Part shown: positions 11,304-24,308 of the stretch, one piece after another
Layout: every line of letters begins with the position of its first letter
Position numbering within the stretch: the first letter of the stretch is position 1
DNA from: Pycnopodia helianthoides
Lineage: Eukaryota > Echinodermata > Asteroidea > Forcipulatida > Asteriidae
Length of the DNA: 64,000 bases
Reading direction: 5' to 3'
Assembly (NCBI GenBank): GCA_032158295.1
Contig: CM063249.1
Span: 14,302,078 to 14,366,077, forward strand
Made by a program: the position numbers and the translations under genes
The notes under the pieces: generated by a model
What the model saw: the letters and a program-made list of their open reading frames with translations, nothing else
The model's database searches: none
Told to the model about the DNA's origin: nothing

Positions 11304-11877
11304 CAATGTTAAGGTTTGAGGTTGCATTAGCACTCCTTAAAAATGATGGTAACTTTAACATTTTTTAAATGAAATTACTCAATACAAAAACGAAATGTTA
11401 TTCACCAGTTCCTTATCTTTATTCCCTGTGAACATACCTCCATTCAGAATGTGAACTGTCAGATAGTATTAAACATATTTCTAGTACACATGTTTGTGAA
11501 TGAAAATGAGGTTTTAAATTCGGTTTAACTGCCCATATCCGAGCAGAGAGATTCAGCTGACCTTTCTCTGGGAAAACCGGAGTGCGGGTAAAAAAAAGCC
11601 CACGAAAGGTCCTGCAGGAAAAATACCCCAAGTGTAGATTGGGACGTTAAATATATCATATGCCTTGGGGCTGCTCATGAAATAATTGTAGTCAGATGAG
11701 CTGGATAGCGGGGACCATGTGGGACCAATTTGTACTCCAGTCAAAATGGAGTGCAAGCCCCACGAACTTATGACCTATCAGAATGGTTAGTTTTGTTTCT
11801 ATATATAAATATATGCTGCGGCTGATTTAGTTCCAAAACAAGCAAGCTGTAAACATAACCTGCAATTTTGTAAAGTT

Positions 11878-12182
11878 TTAAAGCATGTGTACAATATTGG
11901 TAATTGTCAAATACCAGTATCCACACTTTGTGTAACCCAACATATCCATGAAATAACAAACCTGGGAAAATTTAAGCTCAATCGGTCATCTGAGTCACAA
12001 GAAAACAGTAAAAGACCCCTTTATATGTTTTCACTGTTTTCAAACATCGGATATTATCACCATGATAAAAACTAATTGTTTTACTAATTTCTCAAAAACT
12101 ATTGCATTTCAAGCAAAAACTATTATGAGGGAATTTTTACACCATGACCATCTTCATACTAATGTTGTACACAACCTTTAAG
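11878..12182. mobile_element. MITE copy B, GTACAACATTGGTA family
   Basis: It begins TTTAAAGCATGTGTACAATATTGG and ends AATGTTGTACACAACCTTTAA. The interior order matches copy A in the same orientation, including 'tatccacacttt.tgt.acccaacata' and 'ttttcactgttttcaaacatc'. It has no coding capacity. Confidence 0.85.
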
Positions 12183-12334
12183 GGAGGGTAAGAATGTCTT
12201 GGTTATTTTGTAAGGATGTTTATGAAGTTATGAGATGGCCAGGTTCTCTGTATGTATGGTTTAATATTATTTTTTGTAAAGAACTGTTCATGTCAAACTG
12301 CAAAACAAATACATTCCTGTTTCTGTATTGCTGT

Positions 12335-12430
12335 ATTTTTTTTAATCAATCAAAGACCATTTTGTCTTTTCAACTTTTTAAGAAGAGTTTTAAAACCCAT
12401 TTTTGCTTTAAACACAAGACAAACATAAGA
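12335..12430 (+). pseudogene. Possible LINE reverse transcriptase C-terminal scrap
   Basis: A frame here reads LSFQLFKKSFKTHFCFKH, which resembles the S-x-x-x-F-K-x-x-L-K-T-H-L-F ending of L2/CR1-like reverse transcriptases. It is only about 30 codons with no upstream RT motifs, so this is a weak call. Confidence 0.3.
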
Positions 12431-13000
12431 GCTGAGGTTCAGCGTTCACGAACCACTGGCGTAAGCCCGGTACACTATTGGCTGGTGTGGTCCCCGTGTC
12501 CTTGACCCCGACTGTACAAACAAACCTAAAAGGTTCCTGTGTTTGTTTTTGTTTTACTCTGGTGTTATTCCTAACATAACCCCTCCTGGCAAATACAACG
12601 TAAAAGTAGTCCATGGACAAGATTAGTTTTTTTCCCCCTGTCTGCTTTCTCAGAGAGGTCAGTTTTTTGACAAAATGGAATAGTGCTCGAAGCACTCTAA
12701 ACTTTGTGTGGTTGGTTTGTTAGTTGCTGGGCATAATGATCAATGTAGGTTTCAACTTGACTGTGGTTTAATAGTCTGTTTTTCTTGGGGAAGGCCAAAA
12801 GTAGAGGTATGCACTGTTGTAGGCAACATCAGTGAGGAAGGGATTCAGTACTTCAAAGATAACATTTATCTTTGTTCTCTTTTATACTTGTCCAGCAACT
12901 CTGGGTTGCAGTGAACCATTTGATGAGCCAATCAAAGCTCTTCTGTTGGGAGCGTTCAGTCTGATTCTATTTTTCATTCTGTTCATTGACCTTGTTAAAC

Positions 13001-13339
13001 TTTAAAAGGGTGTGTACAACATTGGTAAGACTAAAAATATGAATGTTCACAGATTTGCACATAACTTACATGGTATGAAGATGGTCATGTGAAAAACTTC
13101 CCTTGAAATAGTTTTGCTTGAAATGCTATAGTTTTGAAATATTAGTAAAACAATTAGTTTTTGTCATGGTGATAAAATCCTATGTTTGAAAACAGTGAAA
13201 GTATATCAAGGGGTCTTTTACTGTTTTCTTGTGACTCTGATGACCGATTTTCACAGGTTTGTTATTTCATAAATATGTTGGGTTCACAAAGTGTGGCTAC
13301 TGGTATTTGACAATAACCAATGTTGTACACATGCTTTAA
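13001..13339. mobile_element. MITE copy C (inverted), GTACAACATTGGTA family
   Basis: It begins TTTAAAAGGGTGTGTACAACATTGGTAA and ends AATGTTGTACACATGCTTTAA. The interior is the reverse complement of copies A and B ('catggtgataaaatcc', 'tgaaaacagtgaaa', 'cacaggtttgttatttcat'). Three copies within 5 kb in both orientations could promote local rearrangement. Confidence 0.85.
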
Positions 13340-13744
13340 TGTCTGTTGGGCTATTGTCGAAATTGTCCGAATTGGCGGCTACAGCTATGGCTACGGCTGT
13401 ATTATCACATCATCATGCATTGAAGTACAGGACATCTTTAGCGACACCCTTAGCAAAAGTTGCAGTGGTAACTGTAGCCGCCAATTTAGATATGGCCTAA
13501 TTATAACACATAATACATTTTTTTCCCGAGATTGCTATCTTAAGTGTTATTTCCTCAACACAAAGTTTGTGTGGGTGCAATCCGGCAAATAGCTTATGGT
13601 GAAGTGGTTAAGACATTTGACTCCCCCCCCTCCCCTACTTGAGTAGCTTGACTGAGAAAGCACTGATTAAACACTGCATATCACATTGCGGTGTAAGGAT
13701 AAATATCAAAATAATATTGTTGATGTTCTTGCCAAGTGTGAGTC

Positions 13745-13905
13745 AGGCCTGGAGTCTCATCCTTGAGAGGGCAAGGCACTTCCATTGGAAAATCTTAAAG
13801 TCTATGGGAAACTTTTGAAGGGGCACCAAGGCCAAGACTGGGCAACAGAGGCCATGGCCTCTGTAATTCCAAGCCTGGTGAGTGTCCAAATTCTTGCTTA
13901 TGCCT
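13745..13905. repeat. Dispersed repeat pair, copy 1 (hAT-like ends?)
   Basis: It shares 'atc.ttgagagggcaaggc', 'gtctatgggaaacttttgaag' and 'gcaccaaggccaaga' with 15785-15955. The outer ends CAGGCCTGGA and TTCCAAGCCTG look like a short inverted repeat. The flanks (gtgtgagt / gtgagtgt) are similar but do not form a clean target duplication. Confidence 0.55.
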
Positions 13906-15784
13906 GACAACTTTTGAAAGAAATCATAGGGAGTAATCATCAAAGAATGCCTGCAATTTGTTCCTTGCTATTTTATTCTGGTCTGTCTATCATTTTATAC
14001 TGACCTTTAAATACCTGGGATATACAATGTACCAGGAACAACCGGTTTCTTTTTTGGGGTGACTTTAACCAAAGAGTAAATCCAGTGGAAAATATTGGAC
14101 AACTAGATTACATGAAATCATCTATGGAATGTCTTTCACTGACAATGGCAGTGTGTGAACTTGGCTTTCATGGATGGCTTGCAATTTAGTTCGATAGAAA
14201 TCTGACTTGTATAGTCAGACGTTGTTCAGAAGCAGAAGTAAAAACATCCTCTGTTACTGTGCAACTGGTTGTGGAAACACAAGAGAAGGAGTGTATTTAA
14301 AAAAAAAAAATAGTAAAATATTCTACTACAGAAAATGTCCCGCCTCTGAACATGCAAATGCATTCCCGATGTCCATGCATACACAATCACTGAACAAAAA
14401 CAAAACCCTATTAGGCCCATACTTCATGCAATGTCACAACTCAGCATATACGCAGCAAGTGTTTGCGAGAGTCAAGCACATTACAACTTGAGTGAACTGT
14501 TTCGCTGTGAATTGGTGGTGTTGAATATGCTTCGTATTCACATTCGCTTGAAGTAGGGACTAAGCTTTTTGCTACACAAACAAAGAACTCTCCCTTTTTT
14601 CCCAGCTGATTCAGTTCACTTGTTCTTCCTACTTCTCCGTAACTTTTCTGTATGTCGGATTTATTGTAAGTTCAAAAGAAATTTAGAAAACTTCTCAGCA
14701 AATTAATATATACAGTGTGTGGGTTCTGCGGTGGTTTTCTGTTTCCATGTTTTTTTTTTATTGTACCAAGACCAGGCATAGATCCAGGAGGTGTACCTGT
14801 GTTGAGAATTTTCCAAAAGGTTTACCCCTCCTTGGAATGGTGTAAGTAATATTCTATATCACAGGAAAGAAGAAAAATAACGTGCCAAAAGTTTTCTCAC
14901 AGCCTGTAGTTTGTAGAAGTCTATGCTGTGAGCTGTACACCTGATTCACAGATTTCTTACGGTGTATACCTCAGGCGTGTTATCCCTTAGGACAACGATG
15001 GCTTTCCGGGCCAGACAGCCCCACTCAAGGAAATGCCAGGACTCCTCAAATGCCCCGACTCCAAGCTAGAGGAGACAGCTTACAATTGGGTGATCTAATC
15101 ACTCTAAAGATATCACAGTTCTGAGGAAATTGAGACCCAATTCCTTCTCTCTCTCTCTTTTTTTGCTGGTTTTTTGTTTCTCGGCCGAGCAGATCTTTTT
15201 CACTCTCTCTCCCCCCTTGTGACCCGAGAAAGAGAAATGGTAATTATGTTGAGGAGGGCGGGTCGTTGTCTGAGTCTGGTCATGTTGTGGATTAATTTCC
15301 TTCTGTACCGGCCCTTTGATCTGAGCTCCTTGTTTTGCAGAAAAATCACTGAGAAAAACAACAATAAATTATCTTGAAAATTGCCACCCCCCCACCCAAA
15401 CATGTTTAGTGACCCCTTCCTTTTCCCTTGGTTATGGTCCTGCAGAGCACTGTCTCATGGTTCACATAAGAAATACAAATCCAACATTTTGTCTGAAAAA
15501 CAAAACTTCTGAAGACCTTACAGAGATTATAACCTTTTCAATTTATCTGTGTCAAGTTTGACTCAACCCTACAGAGTGACAGCCATATCGCAGTTTGGCA
15601 GCAGTTTTCTTTTTATTTTTAAGTATGAGAAATGGTTGAGGGTCAGGTATTGAAAGTTGCCTCCTGTCTTGTTACCTGGCGAGCTTAGCGGTCAACTCAG
15701 GGCCCAAATTTATAGAGCTTAAGCACAAAAAGTGACCAAGCACAAACCACTTTTGCGTACCAGAATAATTTTGCTAGCTTAACA

Positions 15785-15955
15785 TTTTCTCCTGGAATTT
15801 CATCTTTGAGAGGGCAAGGCCATTTTTAACCTGCAAAGGGGCTTTTTGTTTAAGTCTATAGAAGAAGTCTATGGGAAACTTTTGAAGGGGGCACCAAGGC
15901 CAAGACCAGGGAAATGAAGGCTTCCGAGGTCTCTGTGTAATGCAAGGCCTGCTAG
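15785..15955. repeat. Dispersed repeat pair, copy 2
   Basis: This is the second copy of the element at 13745-13905. It carries a small internal duplication around 'aagtctat' (15850-15875). Its ends CCTGGAATTTC and GTAATGCAAGGCCTG support the idea of an inverted-repeat element. Confidence 0.55.
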
Positions 15956-16123
15956 ATTGGAAATGGTTGTTAGTCTGAACCCCACTCAAGGTACCTCTGG
16001 ATTATTTTCTGCGGAACACAGAAAACCTAAATCGATTTGGTCATAAGTTATTTTCAAAATAACAAAACTATGAAATTCAAAAACTTATGGCTTGTAATTG
16101 ATTTTTTTGAAATAATTATTAAA

Positions 16124-16156
<33 letters not shown>

Positions 16157-16799
16157 GTTTGTTTGTTGGGGTGTTTGTTTGTTTGTTTTTGGAGGGGGGG
16201 TGGTTTAAGTGAAAATGAGCTGACACACAGCCAGAAGGTAAGGGTACAGTGAAAAGAATTGAAGGGGAAAAGTTACAAGAAGAGAAGATACAGTTTCCCG
16301 TTTTCTTTTGGAAAGTGATAGATAACCAAAGTGCCACAGTGCATAAGAAAAATGTAGCAGGGAAAATAAAGTCATTTGTTAAATTGAGTATCCAATAGCC
16401 ATTCGACTAATACGTTTTCAGGTAAATATTTTGCATATTTTACCTATGATCGTGGTAAACAGATACTTTATCCAAATTCCTGTTTGAAAAAAAAAACTGT
16501 TCATTGTCCCCTCACAATATCAAGAATGATACCGGAAAGTTGTCTGGAAATCTCTGAAAGGTTAGGAGTTGATAATTTGTGGGTGCGTACGTCACAGTGG
16601 CACGGAGTACACTATGACTTTTACGTGACCTGCGAGTTTGGTCAATTGAGGATTTGCACTAATAATGTTAAGGGATTACTCACCGTTGTGTGGAGAGATG
16701 GTTGGTGAGATAACCCAACTTCTCTCCCTCTCTGACAATCAAGTCGGTAAGGGGGGTCAAGAGGTTGTAAAGGTATATAGGGGACGTTGGGTGGGGAGG

Positions 16800-17360
16800 G
16801 GGGGTGTTGTGTAAGAGTTCTAACTTTTAAAACAAAAATCCATTACCTACTGAAATTTGGAAGTGAAAAGTTGCAAAATACTTATCAACAAATATATTAG
16901 ATAGATACAATCTGTTGTCAGGCACGATATTCTTCTTATTTTAATATGGTTTTCAATTTTTTTTTGGCTCAGAAATTCTTTAAGATGACCTTTAAATGTA
17001 TCAAAGCCTGTATGATGTGATGACTGTTGGTTGGCCCTTGAACTCTGTAACTTTTCATTCTTGTTTTGTGGAGGGTCGATGCCTCTGTTGTACAATGCAC
17101 AACAATAGCTTAATTTTAAGGTAAAGTTCAGGATTGGTAATTATTCCCCCCCCCCTAAAAAAAATGGAGGAGGTAAGGGGGAATGCTGTAAATGAAAAGT
17201 TGAAAAATGCTCAATAAACACAATCCGTTGCCAGGTGTGATATTGTTCCTATTTTGATCTGATTTTGGTTTTGTCTTTTTTCCCTCAGAAAATCAGTAAC
17301 ATTAGTGGCCTTAAAAATCTATCAAAGCCTATACCGTGTGTTGGTAACATTTCCCTACCT
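16800..17360. repeat. Old tandem duplication, about 340-bp period
   Basis: 16850-17060 and 17190-17350 share in order 'gaaaagttg.aaaat', 'acaatc.gttg.caggc', 'gatatt.ttc', 'tttt.gctcagaaa/ccctcagaaaa', and 'atcaaagcct.ta'. Divergence and indels are considerable, so the duplication is older than the other tandem copies in the window. Confidence 0.65.
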
Positions 17361-18654
17361 TTTGTAGTCAAATATCTAGCCTGTGTTTAATATTTGAAAA
17401 CAATAGCTTTTGTTTGAGGGGCTTATTTAAGAATGCAAACAGAGAGTACAGTTTTTTAATTGGCAAAAAATGGCCCCTAGAAAAAATGGTGTATTCCCGT
17501 GTGTGCCCTAAAATTTTACCCTAGTTTCAACGCTGAGCTAAAGGAATGTAACTAAAGCATATTATTAATCCTCCCCCCCCCCACCATCCTTGGTGTCATT
17601 TTTGCAGGGTTCACATTCACCACGTCTTATCGGATGTGCCGTGAGTAATTCAGGAAGGAAAATGAGGTCTATGTCCAATTTGGAATGAATCCTTGGAAGG
17701 CCTTGGGAGCGTTGTAGAGTTGGGTTGGCCTGCTTGTAGGCCAGGGCTGACTCAATGACTTCAGGGCAAACTACTCTACCCTTCCACCCTCTTTCCCTCT
17801 GCCTGTACGACCGAGCACATGCCCTATCATGCTCACACTACGGTGGGTTCACCACAAATAGTCTAACAGCTCTCAGTCACATAGAAATACAATGGTTGAT
17901 TTATTAAGATCAAAGGTATAAGAAGACCAGTCCTGCATTTTCTTAGCAGATTTTCAGTCTTTTTTTTCTTGGTTTTGATAGCCATAGAAAGCAAAACGAT
18001 ACTGAATAAATATTTGTGTCCAATCAGTTTTCTGTTTTTGTGTGTGTATGCATTGGACGCCATTTTAATAAGCAACTCTTTTGATGCATCAATAGATCTC
18101 TGCAGACAATGAACCATTTTTATTGATGGTATAACAAAACACTTAGAGTTCCAGTTGTCCAGAATGCGGTTTGGTTTGAGGTGACAGCATTTTACAAGCT
18201 CTTTTATGCATAGTTTGAGTATGTGTGGTTCTGATGTAAATCTTGTAAGGCAGAACAATTCATTTTTAACTTTGCGCAATTGCAGAAGTAAAATCACTTT
18301 CCCTTGGAATTTGTGCTCAGCTCCTAAAACTCGCTAAGCACCATGTTCTGTTCAACAGCTTTTTGAAATTAGACCCAGATCTTTGCCCTGGATTGTGTAC
18401 TTAGTGTGTTATAATTCATACGTTGTGAGGGCATGTGTCACGCTGAATACAAACATTACGCATAGGTTACACTATCAAGTTGATTGGAATCCTTTCCTCA
18501 ATTCCTTATCAGTAATTTCTGCCCCTACTTCAATTGCATTTTGAAAAGGAGCAGATTAGTAACCCCCCCCCTGTAATGTTAAAGGGAAAGTCCATCACAA
18601 AATCAATTAGGTTATAGGCATAAGTGTCATTCCAGTAGCCTTGTCATTCCAGCG

Positions 18655-18960
18655 TGCCTTGGCCTTGGCCGAGCGGTTTAGTGCATTGGACTCAAGTTTT
18701 GAGCCCAGTTTCATGGCACTGCTTCAGTGCAAGAGAGGGGGAGGGGGAGGGTTTTGAGTTGGGGTGGGGGGCTACTGCCCCACTGCTTGCTCACCTAAAG
18801 AATGTTCCTATGGGCAGTTGGGCACACGCCCTCAATGCGTTGGACCGCCAGAATCGCCATTGTGCCAAAGTACAGGAGCAATCCTACACGAGCACCGAGT
18901 GAATATGCGCATTGTATTTTCAATGTTCCAATGGAATGTTCTGGCAGTCCATTGGAACAA
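18655..18960 (+). repeat. tRNA-Leu-like SINE remnant
   Basis: GGCCGAGCGGTTTAGTGC and ATTGGACTCAAG resemble the D arm and anticodon region of a tRNA-Leu(CAA). The T arm is not preserved nearby. The downstream part at 18920-18960 ('aatgttccaatggaatgttctgg') recurs at 56855-56885, so it belongs to a dispersed repeat. Confidence 0.5.
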
Positions 18961-19519
18961 CAATCCATGTGCACTGCTTCAGTTATCCAATCTAATTATA
19001 ACATTCCTACTGTACTGACTTTTGAGACGCTCCCTTAGCAATCTTCTTGATAAATCTTCAAATCTGCTTGAATGGGAGACTTTTGGTGGTAAATCTGTTG
19101 TTCTCCTAAATTCACGCATGCTTAGAATACCTACAAAATGAAAAATGATTTGGTATGTCTGCCACCATCTTGCGCTCCAGTGCCTCCCATTGTTCTCAAC
19201 ACTAAGAAAATTGTGACTAATTCAAATTGAAAGAGTTGTACCGGCTGCTGTTTATCATTTCAAATAAAATTTAAAATTTATACCACTGAGGAGCGGAACT
19301 GTTTCCACAACAAGCCACTCATTGTGATGAATCATGGTTGAATGTTCGTTTCCTTGGTTAGGGATAATGATTTTCCGATTCTGCAAAATGCAAACCTCAC
19401 CCTCACAAATCACCAACAGGCCTCAGACCCCCAAAACACGCTGTTCACAGATTTCAGCGCATCCATGCAACATCGAGAGAAAAATGTGGTTCTTAGGGAA
19501 AACCGAGGGAGTATTCGCT

Positions 19520-19592
19520 GTGCCTCATAGCTCAGTTGGTAGAGCATCTGCCCGGATTGTCAGGGGTCTTGGGTTCAAATCCCAATGAGGAC
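19520..19592 (+). repeat. tRNA-like sequence, SINE head or tRNA pseudogene
   Basis: The A box TAGCTCAGTTGG is perfect and the T arm TTGGG-TTCAAAT-CCCAA is intact. CCTCAT at the 5' side pairs with ATGAGG at the 3' side to give a six-pair acceptor stem. The anticodon arm between them (TCTGCCCGGATTGTCAGGGG) does not form a regular five-pair stem with a seven-nt loop. That argues against a working tRNA. Confidence 0.55.
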
Positions 19593-20227
19593 CATTTGAT
19601 TTTTCTCTCACCCCATATTTGGTTATCCATAAACAGAACATTTTCATTTGCTATTTGAGGCTGTGCATGATGCAGTATTGTTACGATTTGTGGTAAAACC
19701 ATGTGATAATGTCTACTTAGTGTACATTGTTCTTATAAGATCTTTTCTTGCTATTTTTCTACTGCACATTTTTAACATTTCCAGTCCTAAACAAAATCAA
19801 AGACTTGCAAAAAATAAAAATTGCAAACCACGCAAAAGGAAAATAACTGGCTCTACTTGGTCTACTCTACGGTCCAGGGGAGCGAAACCTAAGGCTATCA
19901 ACTTCAGGCATGCAACTTTTCAGCTGATTAGTTGATTTTCCTTTAAAAATACTGCTAATAAAAACTGAGAAACAGAGTAAAAAGTTTATTGGTCTTTTCT
20001 TTTTCTTTTTTCTTTTTTTAGTATTAAGTAAAATGTCTCTGTATCATGGTCACACCATACCAAAAGCATGGGATGCACTTAGGGTAATTGCCCTGCAGCA
20101 GTCTCCTTGAACACTGGTCTGCTGGCCAAGTGCCAGCTAAAACTTCTGTGGATCACTCTTGACTTTTTGTGTTTTAACCTAAACCAATATGTGATTAACA
20201 CTTAATTGAACCCTTGCACTGGGTCAT

Positions 20228-20395
20228 GTCATGTGTGACTACAGTCTGCCCATGGTTTGCCATTTTTTGGAGTCAAATTGCATGCAAACATATCATGGTG
20301 TGCATCTGCCTGTGCACTGCACACTAACACACTGGGAATCTGACTCCCAAAATGGCGTACAACCAAGAGTTAATATGGGATGACGACAGGTGAAT
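20228..20395. mobile_element. Fold-back MITE copy 1 (GCCATTTTTGGAGTCAAAT ends)
   Basis: Left arm 'gccattttttggagtcaaatt' and right arm 'gaatctgactcccaaaatggc' are inverted repeats. The same arms with a similar spacer occur at 27750-27945. Preceding 'acagtctgcccatggt' is shared too. It is nonautonomous. Confidence 0.7.
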
Positions 20396-20448
20396 TTGGT
20401 CTAAACCTGTGGTTTTTTTTTTAGTCCTGTCTGAAAAAAAATCCACAG

Positions 20449-20500
20449 GCTACTGATGTGGATTTGAACCCAAGACCCCCGCATTCTAGATCTGATATTT
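20449..20500 (-). repeat. tRNA-like SINE fragment
   Basis: On the minus strand GTCTTGGGTTCAAATCCACATC contains a B-box-like GGGTTCAAATCC. The same B-box context (TCTTGGGTTCAAATCC) occurs in the tRNA-like sequence at 19520-19592, so the two may be related SINE heads. Confidence 0.4.
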
Positions 20501-23218
20501 TAACTGTAAAAAACTTAACGCATCCCATGATGAGAAAACCATCCAATCCTGTTTTTTTTATTTTGCATACATTACTTATCACACATTTGTATGAGGGTAA
20601 AGCTAGAGTGATATTCTTTATCCCAAATGTAGTCGAACTGTAGCGTTAGCCGAATTGAAAAACTTGGTCCTGTTGGCTAGTTTCCCTGCCTTGGGTTAAC
20701 TCAAGGCCAGTGAAACCTTCCCTTTAAAGTAATGAAACAGGATGTGTGAATCTACGTGAAACCTGATCTTGGTAATCTGAAATTAAAGGAGCAGCGGAGT
20801 CCCTTGGGTAATGGGGGCATGACACTTGCCAGACCAATGGACTCCTGGCAGCACCACCCAGGGGACTCCACCAGGGAATTTTGGCTATTCTCTGGGAGGA
20901 AAATGATACAACAAATTTAAAACGATGTGTAAAAAATTGCACTTTTCTCATAGCAGTTTTAGGGTAAGCATGTCAGCACCTTGACCTGGTTTGTGTAAAG
21001 TATAGATTTCATTTTTGAAAGTTGCTCCATCATTTTGTTTATCGTGCAAGCGTGACTGGAATATAAAAAATGTCTACATAAAAGGCTGAGTTGCTAATTA
21101 CGCATTATTTGAAAAACTGAAACTCAATTTCCAGTTTTGGAAAGAAGTAGGCCTACCTGGCTTTGGAATGGAGTGTCACATTTGTACAATTTAATCTTCT
21201 TTGAGTATATAAATGATACAAAATAAATGTTATGCTGGAGCAATATCATTATTAGCAATGTAAGAGGAGAAAACCATATTTTTTAAGAACAGCAGTAGGA
21301 CTTTATTGTACATGGATAGTTTCACCTTTAACAGTTCTAGTTTTAGGTTATTTATGTTTAAAATTTTAATATGGCTAAAAAGATAAAGTATATGCATCAC
21401 TGGTTGTATTATTTCAAATTAACTTTTTTTAAAGTAATTTAAACCATTTTTGAAAATGGAAAATGTTCCATAAAAATCGATTGTGCAAGATTCTGATGGA
21501 ACCTTTACCAAAATATCCAACTCCAAAATTCATGTACATGTATGCATACATGATATGTTGTACAAATTTGCCTAAAAACCAGTTGGATGCGGATGGAAAT
21601 GAGTTGGACTAAAACATTCCTCCATCCACTTGAATAACATGCATTTGTGTTCAATTAGAAAATAATTGGACAAAGAAGATTCCAATTAGAAAACTGCAAT
21701 TCCAATAATTTAAAACTCCAGTGTAATCAAATTGGATTTTAAAATGAATTGGGTCCTGTTGGAAACTGATGAGTGTTCCAATTCGAGCCAACTCAGTGTG
21801 AACTGCATCCAGTTCAGTCCATATGAATAACCAGTTGGAATGAGTTGGTTATTTTGGTAAGGGAATTTGATTGATTTCACTCTACTTCTCAATAATACAA
21901 TAAAATACATTGCACAAGATAAAAAATACAGGAACAATAGAAAACCATGGAGAGGGCAAGCCTGAGGAGGGAACAAAATAATTAAGCCCGTAAAAAAAAG
22001 ACCTAAAAACAATCTAATCAAACTGGCAGAAAAACCCCACAAACAAACACCCCCAACTAACTAACAAACACCCCAACACCTCAAAGAAAAATATCCCATT
22101 GGCTGATCCTGTCAGCTGCGCGTACATAGCTGTGCGTTTTCCATATTTTCGTCATAGTTTACCTCTAAGATAGTGGCTCGATGACTTCAATGCTTAAGGT
22201 CCATGCACCTGGAAAAAGAGATTCCAAAACTGGGATAGTGTTTGGCGGGAGTAAAGTTGTTTTAATGGGTGTTGTCAATTCCAGTTTGATTGTAAAAATT
22301 TGAAGTAAAATGTGTCTAGAAAGCAAGAAGATTGAAATTAATTCATGTTCCAAAAAGAACTTCCTTAACACAATTCTACATAAAAATTCTGACCTTGTTT
22401 GAAATTTCCAAGCATTTTGTAGCCCTTTAGCAAAGGAGTAACAAACTAAAAACAAACCCAAGCCTTGTTGATAAGAGATGGCAGTGTTTATGTGCCTGTA
22501 ATTATTCATTTTGGAGGTCTGTTTATATTCGTGGCTGGAATTTCACCCATATCTGGCATGAGTTTTGTTTGTGTTTTTGACAAAGTTGTGAAAGTTTGCA
22601 TTGTACAGAGATTGCGTCAGGGGAGATTGATGGGCAAAGTTTAGATTTCAGCCTGGTTGTTGTTTAGAAAATAATCAAGCTGCCTGCTTGTCATAGCTGT
22701 TGTTATTCGTTGTTGTTAAAACAGTAACAACAATAGTTGCTTTACTAGAAGTTACCCTGGTGGGCCTTGGTTATGTGAAACTTACTGCATCATTCCTTCA
22801 AAATTAACCAAGAGGAGTTAATGTAGGTTCCCTACTGCCTCAATCCTCCAAAAATCAACAAATATAAGTTTCGCACGATCCCCTAAAGCCTTCAAATAAG
22901 TGAATGTCTAATGTGTCTGGCACTGCCTGAATCCTTCAAAATTATCCAGTTGAATTTGAAGGATTTGGGAATTTAAACACGTTTGTAAAATGAGTAGTTG
23001 GTCCATAAACAGACCAAGTTTGAAAGCTGGTACAGCTTATCTTGTATTTTTGTTTGTTCAAGAGAAAATTTCAAGGATGTTTTATGAGTAGTCTGAGTAG
23101 TAAACTAAGCTCTACTTAACATTTAAAAATTTACATAATTGCCCCAGAATAAGAGGAGGGAACCAATCACAGGTAGGATCTATTTTACTGCAGTTTGAGT
23201 GGTAAACTGTAAAAGCGT

Positions 23219-23593
23219 TAAAGGGAAAGTACACCATTAATTTTTGGATGAGTAACTAACACCAGTTCTCTATCTTTCAATATACCATACAGCCAACCTG
23301 TGAATATTTCATCAAATTGGTCATGGTAGTCATGTTTTAATGAACAATGAAAAACAGTTCCTGTTTTTCGGTGTTTTTGTGTATGTTCATGTAAGGTTTT
23401 TTGGAACTGCGGAAATTTAATTAAGCACTGGTTAATTGGTGGCTTAAAAGTGATATTTTTTTTACTTTGACAATATTTCAGGCGGACATATTTTTTGGCG
23501 GGTTGGTACTGATTCTTTGAATCAGTGAGCTTTCAGATTGAAACTTATTGTTTCTTTTTTGATGAGTGCCAAACCTGTACTTTGTCTTTAAGC
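23219..23593. mobile_element. MITE with TTAAAGGGAAAGTACA ends
   Basis: It starts TTAAAGGGAAAGTACACC and ends TGTACTTTGTCTTTAA, clear inverted repeats. It is about 375 bp with no frame. The ends are related to, but not the same as, those of the 26510 element, so several subfamilies of one MITE superfamily share the TTTAAAGG.. terminus. Confidence 0.8.
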
Positions 23594-24308
23594 AGTATGT
23601 TCCTGTGCTCAGCATATTTGTTCACTCAAAAGCAGGTTTGTGACATTATAGGGCCTTGGCTCGATGCTCAGGCTATTTACGCTGATTAGGATCCGTTCAA
23701 GTGGTCAGTGGGCATTAAGCTCAAACTATTTCTGCTTATCCCCACGGACACCGCTAAAAACAACAACAGTATTTCCTCCCCTGAGAGGTGGGAAGCTGAG
23801 AAGAGAGAGGGGGGATAATCAATGCCAAGAGGGGGGTGTCAGGACTGATTTGGCCCCAGCGCTTATGGGGACCTTGCAGTGATTTGGAGAGCCCCCTCCA
23901 TGGGCGGGAAACAGGGGCTTGGTGTCTCAGGAAAGTGCAATTGACAAGCATTGGCGCTAATTTCCCATGAGCTGCTCCACCAATTAGGTTAAATGTGAAC
24001 ATGTTTTTACGACGGGGCTGTTTTTCTGTGGGAGATGTGGGGCTTGGAATTGGAAGTGATGGCCACGTGGTTTGTAATGACTGTTTTTCATGTTGGTTGT
24101 AAGCAATTAATGCTTCAAAACGGTTTAGTTTTTCTTTAACGTACGCCTATGATTTGCTCAATGGAAAGTTGTGTTTGTTATCTTGTAGCCTCTATTTTTC
24201 CACTTTCAAAGCCCCATAAATAAATCACACAGATGCTTATAATAACAATATGTTTAGAAGTTGGAGGCAATTAAGCTCAGCCAGGGATTGTAGGAGTGAT
24301 TAATTATG

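Noticed and set aside
13745..13913. 8-bp target duplication gtgtgagt / gtgagtgt around the repeat
   Set aside because: The two flanks are rotated relative to each other and match imperfectly, so a hAT duplication cannot be claimed.
19520..19592. Functional tRNA gene
   Set aside because: A and B boxes and the T arm are good, but the anticodon arm does not form a regular stem-loop.
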